Positions 55,744 through 64,000 of a stretch of 64,000 nt of DNA are shown piece by piece. Position 1 is the first letter of the stretch; every line of letters starts with the position of its first letter. Source of the stretch: Pachyseris speciosa (lineage: Eukaryota; Cnidaria; Anthozoa; Scleractinia; Pachyseridae). The stretch lies in assembly GCA_016490735.1 (NCBI GenBank), contig JAEMWC010000020.1, forward strand, positions 1,276,001 through 1,340,000, given 5' to 3'. The notes beneath the pieces were generated by a model. It made no database searches, was not told the origin of the DNA, and worked only from the letters and a program-made list of their open reading frames with translations. The position numbers were made by a program, and so were the translations under genes.

Positions 55744-58700
55744 GTGAGTTAATTTCAAGATTCAGTTTTTCCATGATTTAATGTCCCTGCTGTAAATGGT
55801 TTGAAAACAGGAGCCGTCACATAACTTGGTCATTCAGTTAAGGATGGCCATGAGAATCACTCTTGTTAAAGGCATGCACAGAAAATTTACATCAACTTTG
55901 CAGGGAAAGCTACAGCATTGTGCAACATCATTGTGAGAGCTAAGGATAAGTGATTTTAATTTATTCTTTTCAGGGTGATGTTGTCAGACTGTTCCATGCT
56001 GAGCAGGAAAAGTTTCTGACCTGTGATGACTACAAAAAGAAGTCGTATGTGTTTCTAAGAACCACAGCAAGACAGACTGCGACTTCTGCAACAAGCTCAA
56101 AGGCACTATGGGAGGTGGAGGTGAGATATCTTAGGTCAACCATTTAAAACACACTACAAAATCTTTCTTCTTTGTGGTGTCTTCAAAGGCAATTTAATTA
56201 GCATCTTCTGAGTTTTTAGCATCAATTATTTGATTTCTGATAATAAAAGGTTTTGTAAAACACTTTACAAGTAGTTGTATAATAAAAATGAGCGATATAA
56301 AGAGTGAACAATGTTCCAATAACTCCATGTCATCATTATCAAGTTCAAAATACATGATAGAATTGATTATAGATATATATTGTAGTAACAATGGTGTGAA
56401 ATTATTTAGGGAATTAAAAATTAACATGCAGTCAGATTACGTTTGCGCCAAACTTTTTACATAACAATTGAATATTTTAACTCCCTTTTTAATTCCCTAA
56501 ATATTTTCACACCATTGTTCCTATATATAATATAATCAAAATTTTCTGTCGTGTATTTTGAACTTGATAATGATGACATGTACAGTGTACATGGAGTCAT
56601 CAAAACGTCAATCACTCTTCATATCACTCATTTTTAAATATATTCTAAACTATTTGATTCAGACATTTAACACTCGTTGATATTGACTTTATTTTGAAAG
56701 GTGGTTCAGCATGACCCATGCCGTGGAGGAGCAGGACATTGGAATGGCCTATTCAGATTCAAACATCTTGCTACAGGAGACTATCTGGCAGCGGAGGTAA
56801 AGAAATACTGGCAGTAATTTAATTTGGTCCTTAACAGGACATTTGTTTTTTCCTTATTTTTCTCATATTTTTTGTCCTTTAAATTCTTCCTTCAAAATAC
56901 ATATTAATTTGTTTGCTAGTCTTAGTTTCTACAAGAACATTTTATATACTAAAGTTCAGAGTTCTCTCTTTGTGTCTCTCTTCTTTTTATTCTAAAGTAG
57001 GTGGTGGCCAACTCTAAATCATTTGCTACTTTGGCCACCACACAGATTCTGTAATCTCTACCTGACAGTCTATGGTATTTTTGTAATTGTTAATTATAAC
57101 TTCTCTTAACTATGTTTTGGCCATGTAATTGCTTTTGTCAATAGTGTGAAATACATGTAACTGAGCTGGACTGAATTGAAAGTGCTCCAACATTCACCAT
57201 CTTGGATCTTGGATTTTATCTCTCAAGGAATAGTTCATCAGCATGTAGGACATGTTACAGGGTTACCAAAATTTAATACATTGTGGCCAGGTTATCTCAA
57301 AATTCACTGCTCTTGTTTTGCTTTTTGGCTTAATAATCTAAATGGTGGACTTCACAGTTGTATGTTCAGGAACCTGGCCTTTGTGTTGTAGCAAGGCTTG
57401 AGGTGATGTTGTGTTGATACAAACCTCTCTGTCTTTCTTTGTAAACGTGGACTAATTAGCATAAGAACATGATTTACATGAGAAAGCAGTGAGTTCTGTA
57501 TCACAACAGGGTCACCACCAGCCTCTTTTCCATTCATAGGCCAGGTCACTGAGCATTGTAAAATGGCCTATTGTCCTAGGGTCTCAGGGTTCTGTAATCA
57601 TGGGTGGTGAGTCATCTTTCAAAAAAAACAAGGAACTCAAAAAATGTTAGTCAAATTTCAGGGTGTCTTGCATTCGCGAATTTTGTGTAGTCTAAAGCGT
57701 CTTGATTTCTTTAACAGGCCTAAAAATTCTTCATGTGTGCAGGCCTTGCCACCTCACAATGTCTTGAATTCACCATTCACTGCCCTTGTAATCCACAGCC
57801 AATAAAATGTTATAGTAACAGATTCTTGATTTTGACCCTGTTTGTTGTATGTTTTAGTTTTAAATCATCTCTGGTTTTAACCTTCCTTGCAGGCTGACGA
57901 TGATCCAACCAAAGACACCACCAGGCAGAAGCTGAAAGGGAATGGTGCAGTTTGCCATCTTGTGCCAGTTCCACATGGAAACGACGTAGCTTCCATCTTT
58001 GAGCTTGATCCTACAACCCTGACAAGACCAGACTCAGTGGTACCCAGGTGATTTTTAGCCCTGTGCCGAGTTATTCAAAGCATGATTAGTGCTAACCTGG
58101 GCTAACTAGAACAGCAGCATATAGATTTTGATCACAGTTTTAAAATTCCATGAATGGTGCTAATTTGGCTTGGAACTCAGCCCTGGTGGTAAATTTGATT
58201 TATTTAGTGTATACCAACAGTGGATAGCATTTTTGGAGTGTTCTATCTGGTTTCCAAACTCTCCTTGATTTTGTGTACAAGTTGGAGTCTGCTTATTTGT
58301 CAGAAAAAGTGTGTTTCGTTGAAGCCAGCTTTCCATTCGTTCAAGGTATATATGCTGAAAAAACTTGTCACTGCAGTGTCAGTGAATAGTCCACCCTGAC
58401 TATCAACTTAAAGGGGCAGTGTCATGCTATTGTACCATCACTTTAAAAGGATTAAAACCGCCAATGCATCAGTGGAAACCTTAAACTAATGGTCTAGTTT
58501 TGTTGCCAAAGACTGTAGTACAGCATTGACACCGCAGTATAAATTCCTGTATTCTATCTAAGATGATGAGGATGTAAATGTATTGAAATTTGAAAAAACT
58601 TGCCAGTTTTTTCAAAATTTCAAGCTATGCATTGAAAAATCACCAAAAAAATTATGGTTAGCTCTCCCTGCTAAAATTTCATTGGAATTCATCTTGCTGA

Positions 58701-61700
58701 TTCTGTAGGAGCATTTTTTGCATGATAACAGGTAAAAGGCAGTAATTTTGGCAGAATTGAACCAAAAACAGCAAAAATCCCGGTTACAGTGCTCCTTTAA
58801 TGACTAACCACCTCAAGGGAGCCATTGATGTACACTTACCAAACTTAGAACTGATAACATTCAAATCGTGTCTTTTGACCAGCTGTCTGCAAGTCTCTGA
58901 CTGTCAGCATTGTTTCATTTCAGATCATCTTATGTTCGTCTCAGACACCTGTGTACCAACACTTGGGTGCATTCCACATCAATTCCTATTGACAAATGTG
59001 AGGAGAGACCAGTTATGCAGAAGGTACGTAGAATGAATATGTGAATGATCATCGCAGTTATGAACACTACTTAAGCAGTAGTGAAAATAAAGCCTGGAAA
59101 AAATCCAGGCTTGTACGGGAGTCCAACCCACGACCTCTGTGATACCAGTGCAGTGTTCTACCAACTGAGCTAACAAGCCAACTGGGAGCTGGTCATTTTG
59201 TTGGTTCGTAATATACCCATGAGTGATGAAAATGTGATCTGCAGTTCAAATGTATGATTTTCATATATTCATTCTCACATAATTATATAAAGTTACTTCA
59301 TGGGTTGAACTCCTGCCTGAGCAGAGTGTTGTACTCATGACATTGTCGTGGCGGTTATCATTCATCTAGTTTCAGGTGCTTAAAGGGCAGTATCATGGAT
59401 TCTTTGTAAAAATCTGGAAAGCAAAGGAGACCTGGTTACTGATGGCAAATGAAAAATAATAGCCAAATTTTCTTCAAAATGGCTAGTTTAGGCTAACAGA
59501 AACCATTCTTAAATGTTTTTGGTTACGCTTGGCCAACAGTGCCAACTTGAAAAAGTCGAGCTGACATTTTCAAGTTCTCCACTTGCATTCTAGCTGAAAT
59601 TGGTAATAACTTACAGTGGCTCATTTTTTGTTGTAAAATTTACTTGCTTTTACCTCACTTGTAATCCAATAGCAATTCATGAATGAAACAGTCACTGAAA
59701 ATTGACTGATTTTTCTGATCTTTTTGACTGATCTTTCTCTTTCTTTTTCTAGATTGGTACTGCAAGCATCAAGGAAGACAAAGAAGCATTTGCTATTGTC
59801 CCTGTTCCACCAGCTGAGGTGCGGGATTTGGATTTTGCTAATGATGCCAGTAAAGTTCTTGCTTCATTCGCCAGCAAGATGGAAACTGGAGGCTTTACTC
59901 AACATGAAAGGAGGTATTAATATTAATTTTTGTTTTTAATTAAAAGGGCACTGTCACGGTAATTCTTATGACCAGTTCAAATTTTGCGAGGAAGTACGGT
60001 ACTTTTCTATTACATGAATGGCCCATTAAACATGAAGAGGTAGATTTCAAGTGATTTCTTGGAAGGAAAAGAAAAGAATATTATTATGGCAATTTTTGTA
60101 AGACACAATGGCAAAACTTGAAAAAGTTAACCTAACGTTTTTCAAGTTGCAATCCACTTCCTCCTCCTCCTCGTACTTGGCAAGAGACAATAGCAAAGAG
60201 TTTCAATGCACGTAAAAAGTACTGTGTAAGAAAAGTGCAACAATTTTCAAGGGTTCTATTTTGGCAAATACATCTTTGGATTTATCCAAATTACACAACT
60301 GTGCCCCTTTAAAAATGGGGATCAAGTAGCTGTCCAGTTCTTATGCATGATCTCCTGTTATATTAATCTTATTAACTATCTTTCTTACGCTTTTACATAG
60401 CTCACCATATTTCATTTTCAGTCATTTTCCTCCTTTCGTGAAGAGGATTTGCTCTTTGTAGGGATTCCAAAATTCCCGCCGTGGCCTGAAATTTGAGACA
60501 TTATGCGCGCGGCCAAAAGGTCTCTGTGACGTCACTCGTGTGTATGTTCAGGCTTGAAACATGGCAGAGAAGGCGAAAACGCGTAAACCTGGAACGTTGT
60601 TCCAAGCTTTCATTCCCGATAGTGAATCTTGATAGTTCTCCGACATTTTTGTTCCACGGAACTCATAAAAACAGAGCGGCGCACTCGACTGAGTACACAA
60701 GAGTGACGTCACGACTATTCACCCGACCCCAGGTTGTTGTCTAGAATTTTAAAGAGAAAGTTCCAAATTTCGTCGCATTTTAAATTAAGTTCCTGCTACT
60801 TTTAGTAAAGTATTTTCCCCTCAAAATATTTTTTAAAACACCTATTTTCATATTGGAGAAAAAAACTGGCTTTGAAATTTCGGCTCATATGCACTTTGAT
60901 GTCCGTTACTTGAGACTCGTCTTACTTCGTCTAATTAGAAATGTGAGGTACTTCATCACTTTTGTCCTAAGAATTGGTGAAAGAATACTTTAGCGTAGAT
61001 ACAAATTGGTGATTTTCTATACTCATAACAATGTGGACTTGGTAATAAACTACTTTGTTAAAGGAGAAATCCAAAAAGCTAGTAATTCATTGGAAGGAGA
61101 AATATTGATCTTATAGCCATGGTTTTTTCCTAGATTTGTGACACAGCTGCTGACTGATCTTGTTTACTTTGTGACGGAGCACGATACTCAACGAGAAGAT
61201 GTCTTGAACATCTCAGTGCAAAACCCCAACAGAGATCGGCAGAAATTGATGAGAGAACAGTATATCTTGAAGGAGGTCAGTGATATTCACTGAAATACGT
61301 TTTTGCTGGTTGGCTAAGTCAGGCAGTTTATAATGATTAAATTTAAGAGCTACCTAGGAGGTTACGTTTTGTCTGATCTACAACAACAACAACATGTACT
61401 GAACATTTTAGGGTTTTAGTGTTCATTTAACGGCTAGTTATCTGTGTGAGAAATAAAATGCAAACGTAAGAAAACAAAATTTAAGATGCAAGGCATCCGA
61501 TCGTCCGATCTCAACCTAAAGAAGACGTCCGATCTCACCCTAGAGAAAAATTGTAAACCGCCAGGAAACTATGTGATATGTGCGGTATATAAATCCATTT
61601 CCATTACCATTTTCTCACTATTGAGAATATACAAATTTATGGGAGAAAATATCGGAAAAATATCTTTAACAATGTGCTATGTACACTGGACGATGGAAGG

Positions 61701-62895
61701 TGTGTAATGTTGGACGGTACTGTTGGACCTGTCAGCAGCGTTTGACACAGTGGATCACGGCATCCTACTATCGCTTCTCTCCCAGTGCGTTACTGTGCAG
61801 AGCTCTGCCTACACTTGGTTTGAGTCTTACCTGTCCAGTCGCTCACAGTTCGTCCAAATCGGAGATACCTGGTCTAATTTGTTTTAGTTATTTAATAATA
61901 AATTTAAGTTTTCGTGTTTTTTTTATCTGTTAAACTGTTCCAAATCTTTGGGGCATCATATCTTATGTTATTTCCATTTCCATTTACAATAGGTGTTCCA
62001 TCTGCTGAAAGCACCATTCACTGACAAGGGCTCAGGTCCTGCTATGAGGATAGAGGAGCTTTCCGATGCAAGACACGCTCCACTCCGACACATATTCAGA
62101 CTGTGTTACAGGGTGTTAAGACACTCACAACAGACATATCGAAAAAATCAGGTAAAGGATGGTATGAATAAAATGGTTCGTAATATACGCGCGAGTGATG
62201 AATATGTGGGAATGAATATAATTATGAAAATCATATATTTGAACTGTGGATTAAAAAAAGAATATATCAATGATCATCGCAGTTATGAAGGCTACTTAAG
62301 CAGTAGTGAAAATATAGCCTGAAAAAAATTCAGGTTTGTACGGGATTCGAACCCACGACCTCTGCGATACCGGTGCAGTGCTCTACCGACTGATCTAACA
62401 AGCCAACTGGGAGCTGGTCATTTAGTTTGTTCATAATGAACCCGTGAATGATGAATAAATGACTATGAATATATGAAAATCATATATTTGAACTGTGGAT
62501 TAAGGAATGAATATGTGAATGATTATGGCAGTTAGTTTGAACACTACTTAAGCAGCAGTAGTAAAAATAAAGCCTGAAAAAATTTTCTTCTCGTACGGGA
62601 TTTGAATCCGTGCCCTCTGTTGTTTAGACACCTAATGCCATTTTGCAACATCCTCAAACCCCTCCCATTATTCCCGAGACACGCAACAAAATTGAAATGT
62701 TCATGTTTGGTATTTGTTGCAGGAGTACATTGCTAAACAGTTTGGCTTCATGCAGGCACAGATAGGTTATGACATTCTGGCTGAGGATACCATTACTGAT
62801 CTCGTACATAACAACAGAAAGCTTCTGGAAAAGCACATCACTCGTACAGAAATTGAGACATTTGTGAACCTTGTCCGCAAGAAGAAAGAATGCAG
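47120..62895 (+). CDS. ITPR: Inositol 1,4,5-trisphosphate receptor, N-terminal part
   Basis: ITPR is the IP3-gated calcium channel of the endoplasmic reticulum. Sixteen coding exons, all phase-consistent: 47120-47208, 47292-47362, 47488-47600, 51919-52005, 53040-53144, 54130-54183, 54327-54425, 55660-55743, 55974-56120, 56701-56796, 57893-58047, 58924-59023, 59753-59913, 61134-61275, 61993-62151, 62723-62895. They give about 611 codons; the whole protein is about 2,700. The start [20 protein letters not shown] has A at -3 and G at +4. Exons 1-8 form the suppressor domain ([39 protein letters not shown]). Exons 9-16 form the IP3-binding core: MIR repeats with [13 protein letters not shown] and [12 protein letters not shown], then the helical half with [11 protein letters not shown] and [14 protein letters not shown]. 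Basic residues matching human R504, K508, R511, Y567, R568 and K569 are present. Invertebrates usually have one ITPR. The last exon uses a GC donor. Confidence 0.97.
49099..49808. mobile_element. 710-bp Harbinger-like fold-back element with internal reading frame
   Basis: Ends AGCCCTGGTCAAACGGCGCA and TGCGCCGTTTGACCAGGGCT are perfect inverted copies, with TTA target duplications at 49096-49098 and 49809-49811. Subterminal DNA on both sides is built from a 10-bp unit ATGATAGTTG (or AACTATCATC) repeated many times, with variants at GTCAAACGG and GTCAAACGAG inside. The TTA duplications fit the PIF/Harbinger superfamily. There is no transposase; a 145-codon minus-strand frame lies inside. Confidence 0.85.
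49163..49600 (-). CDS. Hypothetical frame inside the Harbinger-like element
   Basis: 145 codons on the minus strand with an acidic middle ([21 protein letters not shown]) written here only as its composition: Asp/Asn/Glu-rich, followed by [20 protein letters not shown]. It does not match a DDE transposase or Myb domain that I know. The 5' part ([13 protein letters not shown]) resembles a host protein start. It may be a captured host exon or chance; the ends run into the 10-bp repeats. Function unknown. Confidence 0.25.
   Translation of the reverse strand: MVSCFPRKSAGSFKMAAKRSSRGSAAASEIRVYIQDDNHDNENIEDQDNIEKISSEESVNSQELEETPHPSNKSITIKQAAALFRRDKFILLQVCLSRSHFSAHILRGKSLELAARVTFARATAGELSSTIIDYHVPFDHVNDSW
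52085..52500. repeat. Dispersed inverted-repeat sequence in ITPR intron 4
   Basis: AAAATATCGTGATTTGTCAGTG (arm part GTGATTTGTCAGTG) is mirrored by CACTGGCAAATCACAG about 60 bp later, and ACAATTATTGGACGAG by CAATAATAGT. Downstream come AGGTCACGTGGTAGGC and AATTAAAAGG. It is probably a decayed element. The following stretch to 53039 has a degenerate G-rich segment near 52900 and no exon. Confidence 0.45.
53219..53605. mobile_element. MITE-like element in ITPR intron 5
   Basis: Ends TAAAGTGCCCCTTAAACCCC and the inverse GGGGTTAGGTGCACTTTA bound 387 bp. An inner palindrome around a CGACCGAGCT...GACTCGGTCATG pair and TAGGCATCA/TGATGCTTA suggests two nested fold-backs. No target duplication was found. 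Confidence 0.65.
53812..53974. repeat. Inverted repeat in ITPR intron 5
   Basis: Left arm CTTACTAACCTCG...CACTGTAAGTTACGGATCC pairs with right arm CTCTGTAACTTACAGTACGG...CTCGGTTAGTAAG, spacer about 55 bp including GGCCCGTGCACTTTGCGC and a palindromic GGGCC. It lies about 150 bp before exon 6. Confidence 0.6.
54472..54538. repeat. AAT microsatellite in ITPR intron 7
   Basis: About 20 AAT/ATA units with one ACA break shortly after the donor of exon 7. It creates an artefactual poly-Ile frame. Confidence 0.9.
54541..55330 (+). repeat. Tandem array of about 155-bp units in ITPR intron 7
   Basis: Five imperfect copies begin at about 54552, 54712, 54857, 55015 and 55180. Each has TTTAGAGTGGGT, AGGCCAACAAGACCATT, a T-rich stretch with TTTTGCAATT and TCCAAAGG, and TGGCTAAAATGGAT. 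Copies differ by 10-20% by eye. No protein is encoded. Confidence 0.85.
55350..55490. repeat. Dispersed repeat family C, copy 3 (partial)
   Basis: Contains TGTAAGAATGGGTAGATGTA, CAGTAAAGCTTTTTAAGCC, TTTTGCTTTATCAAG and ACTCCTGCTCATTTATT, matching the right half of the 31850 copy. It lies in an ITPR intron just after the 155-bp tandem array. Confidence 0.55.
55974..62895 (+). CDS. ITPR: ITPR exons 9-16: IP3-binding core
   Basis: Second beta-trefoil with MIR motifs (exons 9-12), then the armadillo-like helical half (exons 13-16). The IP3-contact loop reads RTTAR rather than the vertebrate RTTGR. Exon 11 is shorter than the vertebrate equivalent, where the acidic insert after AAEVDPD is reduced to [12 protein letters not shown]. 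Exon 13 holds [20 protein letters not shown] and exon 16 [20 protein letters not shown]. The gene continues past the window. Confidence 0.95.
56284..56637. mobile_element. Fold-back element in ITPR intron 9
   Basis: Left arm 56284-56425 and right arm about 56484-56637 are inverted copies: AGCGATATAAAGAGTG against CACTCTTCATATCACT, CATGTCATCATTATCAAGTT against AACTTGATAATGATGACATG, and AACAATGGTGTGAAA against TTTTCACACCATTGTT. The right arm has a small insertion (TACAGTGTACATG). No target duplication was assigned. Confidence 0.75.
59028..59290 (-). mobile_element. tRNA-derived SINE-like copy 2 in ITPR intron 12
   Basis: On the minus strand: leader ACCAGCTCCCAGTT, box A TTGTTAGCTCAGTTGGTAGA, box B like GGTTGGACTCC, closing ACAAGCC. 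Then comes a short hairpin CCTGGATTTTTTCCAGG, AATTTTCACTACTGCTTAAG-like body and CGATGATCATTCACATATTC. The tRNA-like acceptor ends GGCTTGT/ACAAGCC pair perfectly. It starts about 5 bp after the exon 12 donor. Confidence 0.7.
60520..60715 (+). other. Short segment bounded by inverted TGACGTCA repeats
   Basis: Inverted 20-bp arms (GTGACGTCACTCGTGTGTA at about 60526 and TACACAAGAGTGACGTCAC at about 60694) each hold a perfect CRE palindrome (60527-60534, 60704-60711). Between them a 23-residue frame begins ATG at 60561 ([19 protein letters not shown]) and stops at 60632. It lies in ITPR intron 13 and does not splice into the gene. It may be a decayed element carrying a captured promoter and first exon. 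Confidence 0.4.
61440..61880 (+). mobile_element. LINE fragments in ITPR intron 14
   Basis: 61713-61866 translates to [20 protein letters not shown], later [20 protein letters not shown], unmistakable reverse transcriptase motifs of a second LINE lineage. Upstream at about 61495-61615 is a LINE-tail-like stretch (ending in TATATAAATCCATTTCCATT). Both are short, internally truncated pieces with no complete domain. Confidence 0.75.
62190..62460 (-). mobile_element. tRNA-derived SINE-like copy 3 in ITPR intron 15
   Basis: Same layout as the copy at 59028. The tRNA-like part has GGCTTGTTAGATCAGTCGGT, GCACTGCACCGG and GGGTTCGAATCCCGTACAA, the best preserved box B in the window. Its 3' part carries CATCGCAGTTATG and a CCTGAA/TTCAGG hairpin. 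Confidence 0.7.
62500..62620 (-). mobile_element. tRNA-derived SINE-like copy 4 (truncated)
   Basis: Contains the 3' body (ACTGCTTAAGTAGTG-like), the hairpin region and only the box B side of the tRNA-like part (GGATTCAAATCCCGTACGA). Box A is missing. It is adjacent to copy 3 in the same orientation. Confidence 0.6.
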
Positions 62896-63206
62896 GCAAG
62901 TGGGATGTTATTTTGCTGGTAATCGTAGCAATCAAGTGTTTAATAATTTCAAGTTGAAGTTGATTTTTATTGACGCGGTATTAAATATATACAAAATTGC
63001 ATGACCCTCAGGTAGCATAGCCAATCTTAATAGGCGAGCCAGGAAATAAGGAAAAATGAAAGACTGCTTAAAAAGATTATGTTGGTAAGAAAATAAAGTT
63101 GAGATTAAAATGAGAACAACATTGAAAAAAGAGAAGAAAAGCTGAATGAAGAGCTTATTAGAGCATCAAATGAAGACAAAAGCACGCGCTACCATCTTGT
63201 GGTACT

Positions 63207-63391
63207 ATAGACCTTTTTCATAATGGCGGACGATTTTAATTATTCTTTTGTATATGTGTTAATTAGCCCTACTAACCTCACTTTAATGAAAAAATTCTAT
63301 TGAATTTTGCACATGCTGACGAGGCTAGTAGGGCTCATTATCATAAGAATAAAAGAATAATTTGTCGAGCGCCATTATGAAAAGGGTCTAT
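63207..63391. mobile_element. MITE-like element after ITPR exon 16
   Basis: 185 bp with ends ATAGACCTTTTTCATAATGG and the inverse CCATTATGAAAAGGGTCTAT. The interior pairs AGCCCTACTA with TAGTAGGGCT and TTATTCTTTTGT with AATAAAAGAATAA. No target duplication was assigned. DNA from 62896 to 63200 and from 63400 to 63937 shows nothing else identifiable. Confidence 0.7.
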
Positions 63392-63937
63392 TGTGTTTCC
63401 ATCTACGGGCGTTAAGACAGCATGTTAAAGTTAAGTAGCATGTTTCTTTACCCTGCATATAATTTCTTCTAGATTGTAATACGAGTCATCAGACTCTAAA
63501 ATTTCAAATAACAATGTTCTAATTCTCTTTTTAAATTTATGTTTAGGCAAATTACGAAGACTAGAGTAACTTTAAATGAAAAATAATGTACTGTTTTCCC
63601 TGGTAGCATTCTTTACAAGCTCTATTGGATCATTACGTTTGTGGGGGTGGGATTCCGTAAAAAAGTCATACATGATTGAGCCATAGGATTTTTATCGCTG
63701 TCCTAATCGACAATAATCCTGTACAGGATCCTTACACAATATTTTGTAGCAAAAGATGTTGTGGTTTAAATCTGTTTTGGTTTATGAGTTTGATTTCCTT
63801 TCTTAAGGAGAAAAGAAACATCGTTTATTGAATAAAAATCTTCGCAGTATAGACGACTTAATGACATGCCAATTAAAATATAAAAGTAAATATCAAGAAT
63901 AGTTATCCATACAATGTATATCAACATGCAATATTTA

Positions 63938-64000
63938 ACAATTAGATTATGAGTTGGAGATTTCTATCGCGTGATAGCTGATGAGGGCGCAGCCCGAATC
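63938..64000. mobile_element. Small palindromic element, copy 2 (cut by window end)
   Basis: Begins AACAATTAGATTATGAG and continues with TGATAGCTGATGAGGGC, the reverse complement of the copy at 31266-31371 with a few changes. The right part is outside the window. Confidence 0.55.

Noticed and set aside
62338..62410. tRNA-Thr-like gene on the minus strand
   Set aside because: The acceptor stem pairs well, but T33 is replaced, the anticodon stem has a mismatch and the block is part of a family repeated several times in the window.

Overview
This window is animal nuclear DNA. Genes are split into many short exons by introns with GT-AG borders, mobile-element debris is dense, and no operons are seen. 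The four genes have recognisable animal orthologues, but the proteins are only moderately similar to vertebrate ones. Together with the many tRNA-derived SINE-like copies and small inverted-repeat elements, this suggests an early-branching marine invertebrate. An anthozoan (coral or sea anemone) is my inference; nothing in the window names the species.

Layout. (1) About 1-19630, plus strand: the 3' part of a TASOR-like gene (HUSH silencing complex), with a 3.2-kb low-complexity exon followed by small exons that encode the TASOR PIN-like region and the C-terminus. One intron holds a nearly full-length but dead non-LTR retrotransposon on the opposite strand. (2) 19631-23440: convergent intergenic DNA rich in palindromic elements. 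(3) 23685-36986, minus strand: a complete or nearly complete dystroglycan gene (N-terminal domain, furin site, very large Ser/Thr mucin region, second cadherin-like domain, G|S cleavage site, membrane segment, cytoplasmic PPxY tail). (4) 39004-46761, minus strand: a complete three-exon glycerate kinase (GLYCTK). (5) 47120 to beyond the right end, plus strand: the first 16 coding exons (about 611 codons) of the inositol 1,4,5-trisphosphate receptor, covering the suppressor domain and IP3-binding core. GLYCTK and ITPR are head to head, 358 bp apart between start codons.

The four genes do not form a pathway: chromatin silencing, cell-matrix adhesion, serine/glycerate metabolism and calcium release. 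Much of the non-coding DNA consists of small inverted-repeat (MITE-like) elements, some with clear target-site duplications, along with SINE and LINE fragments, a 329-bp tandem duplication, two minisatellites and several triplet microsatellites.

Exon borders were read by eye from splice signals, reading phase and protein resemblance. Borders in the first 3 kb of the TASOR-like gene, one of its 3' junctions and the middle of dystroglycan are uncertain, because reading frames do not join cleanly there.
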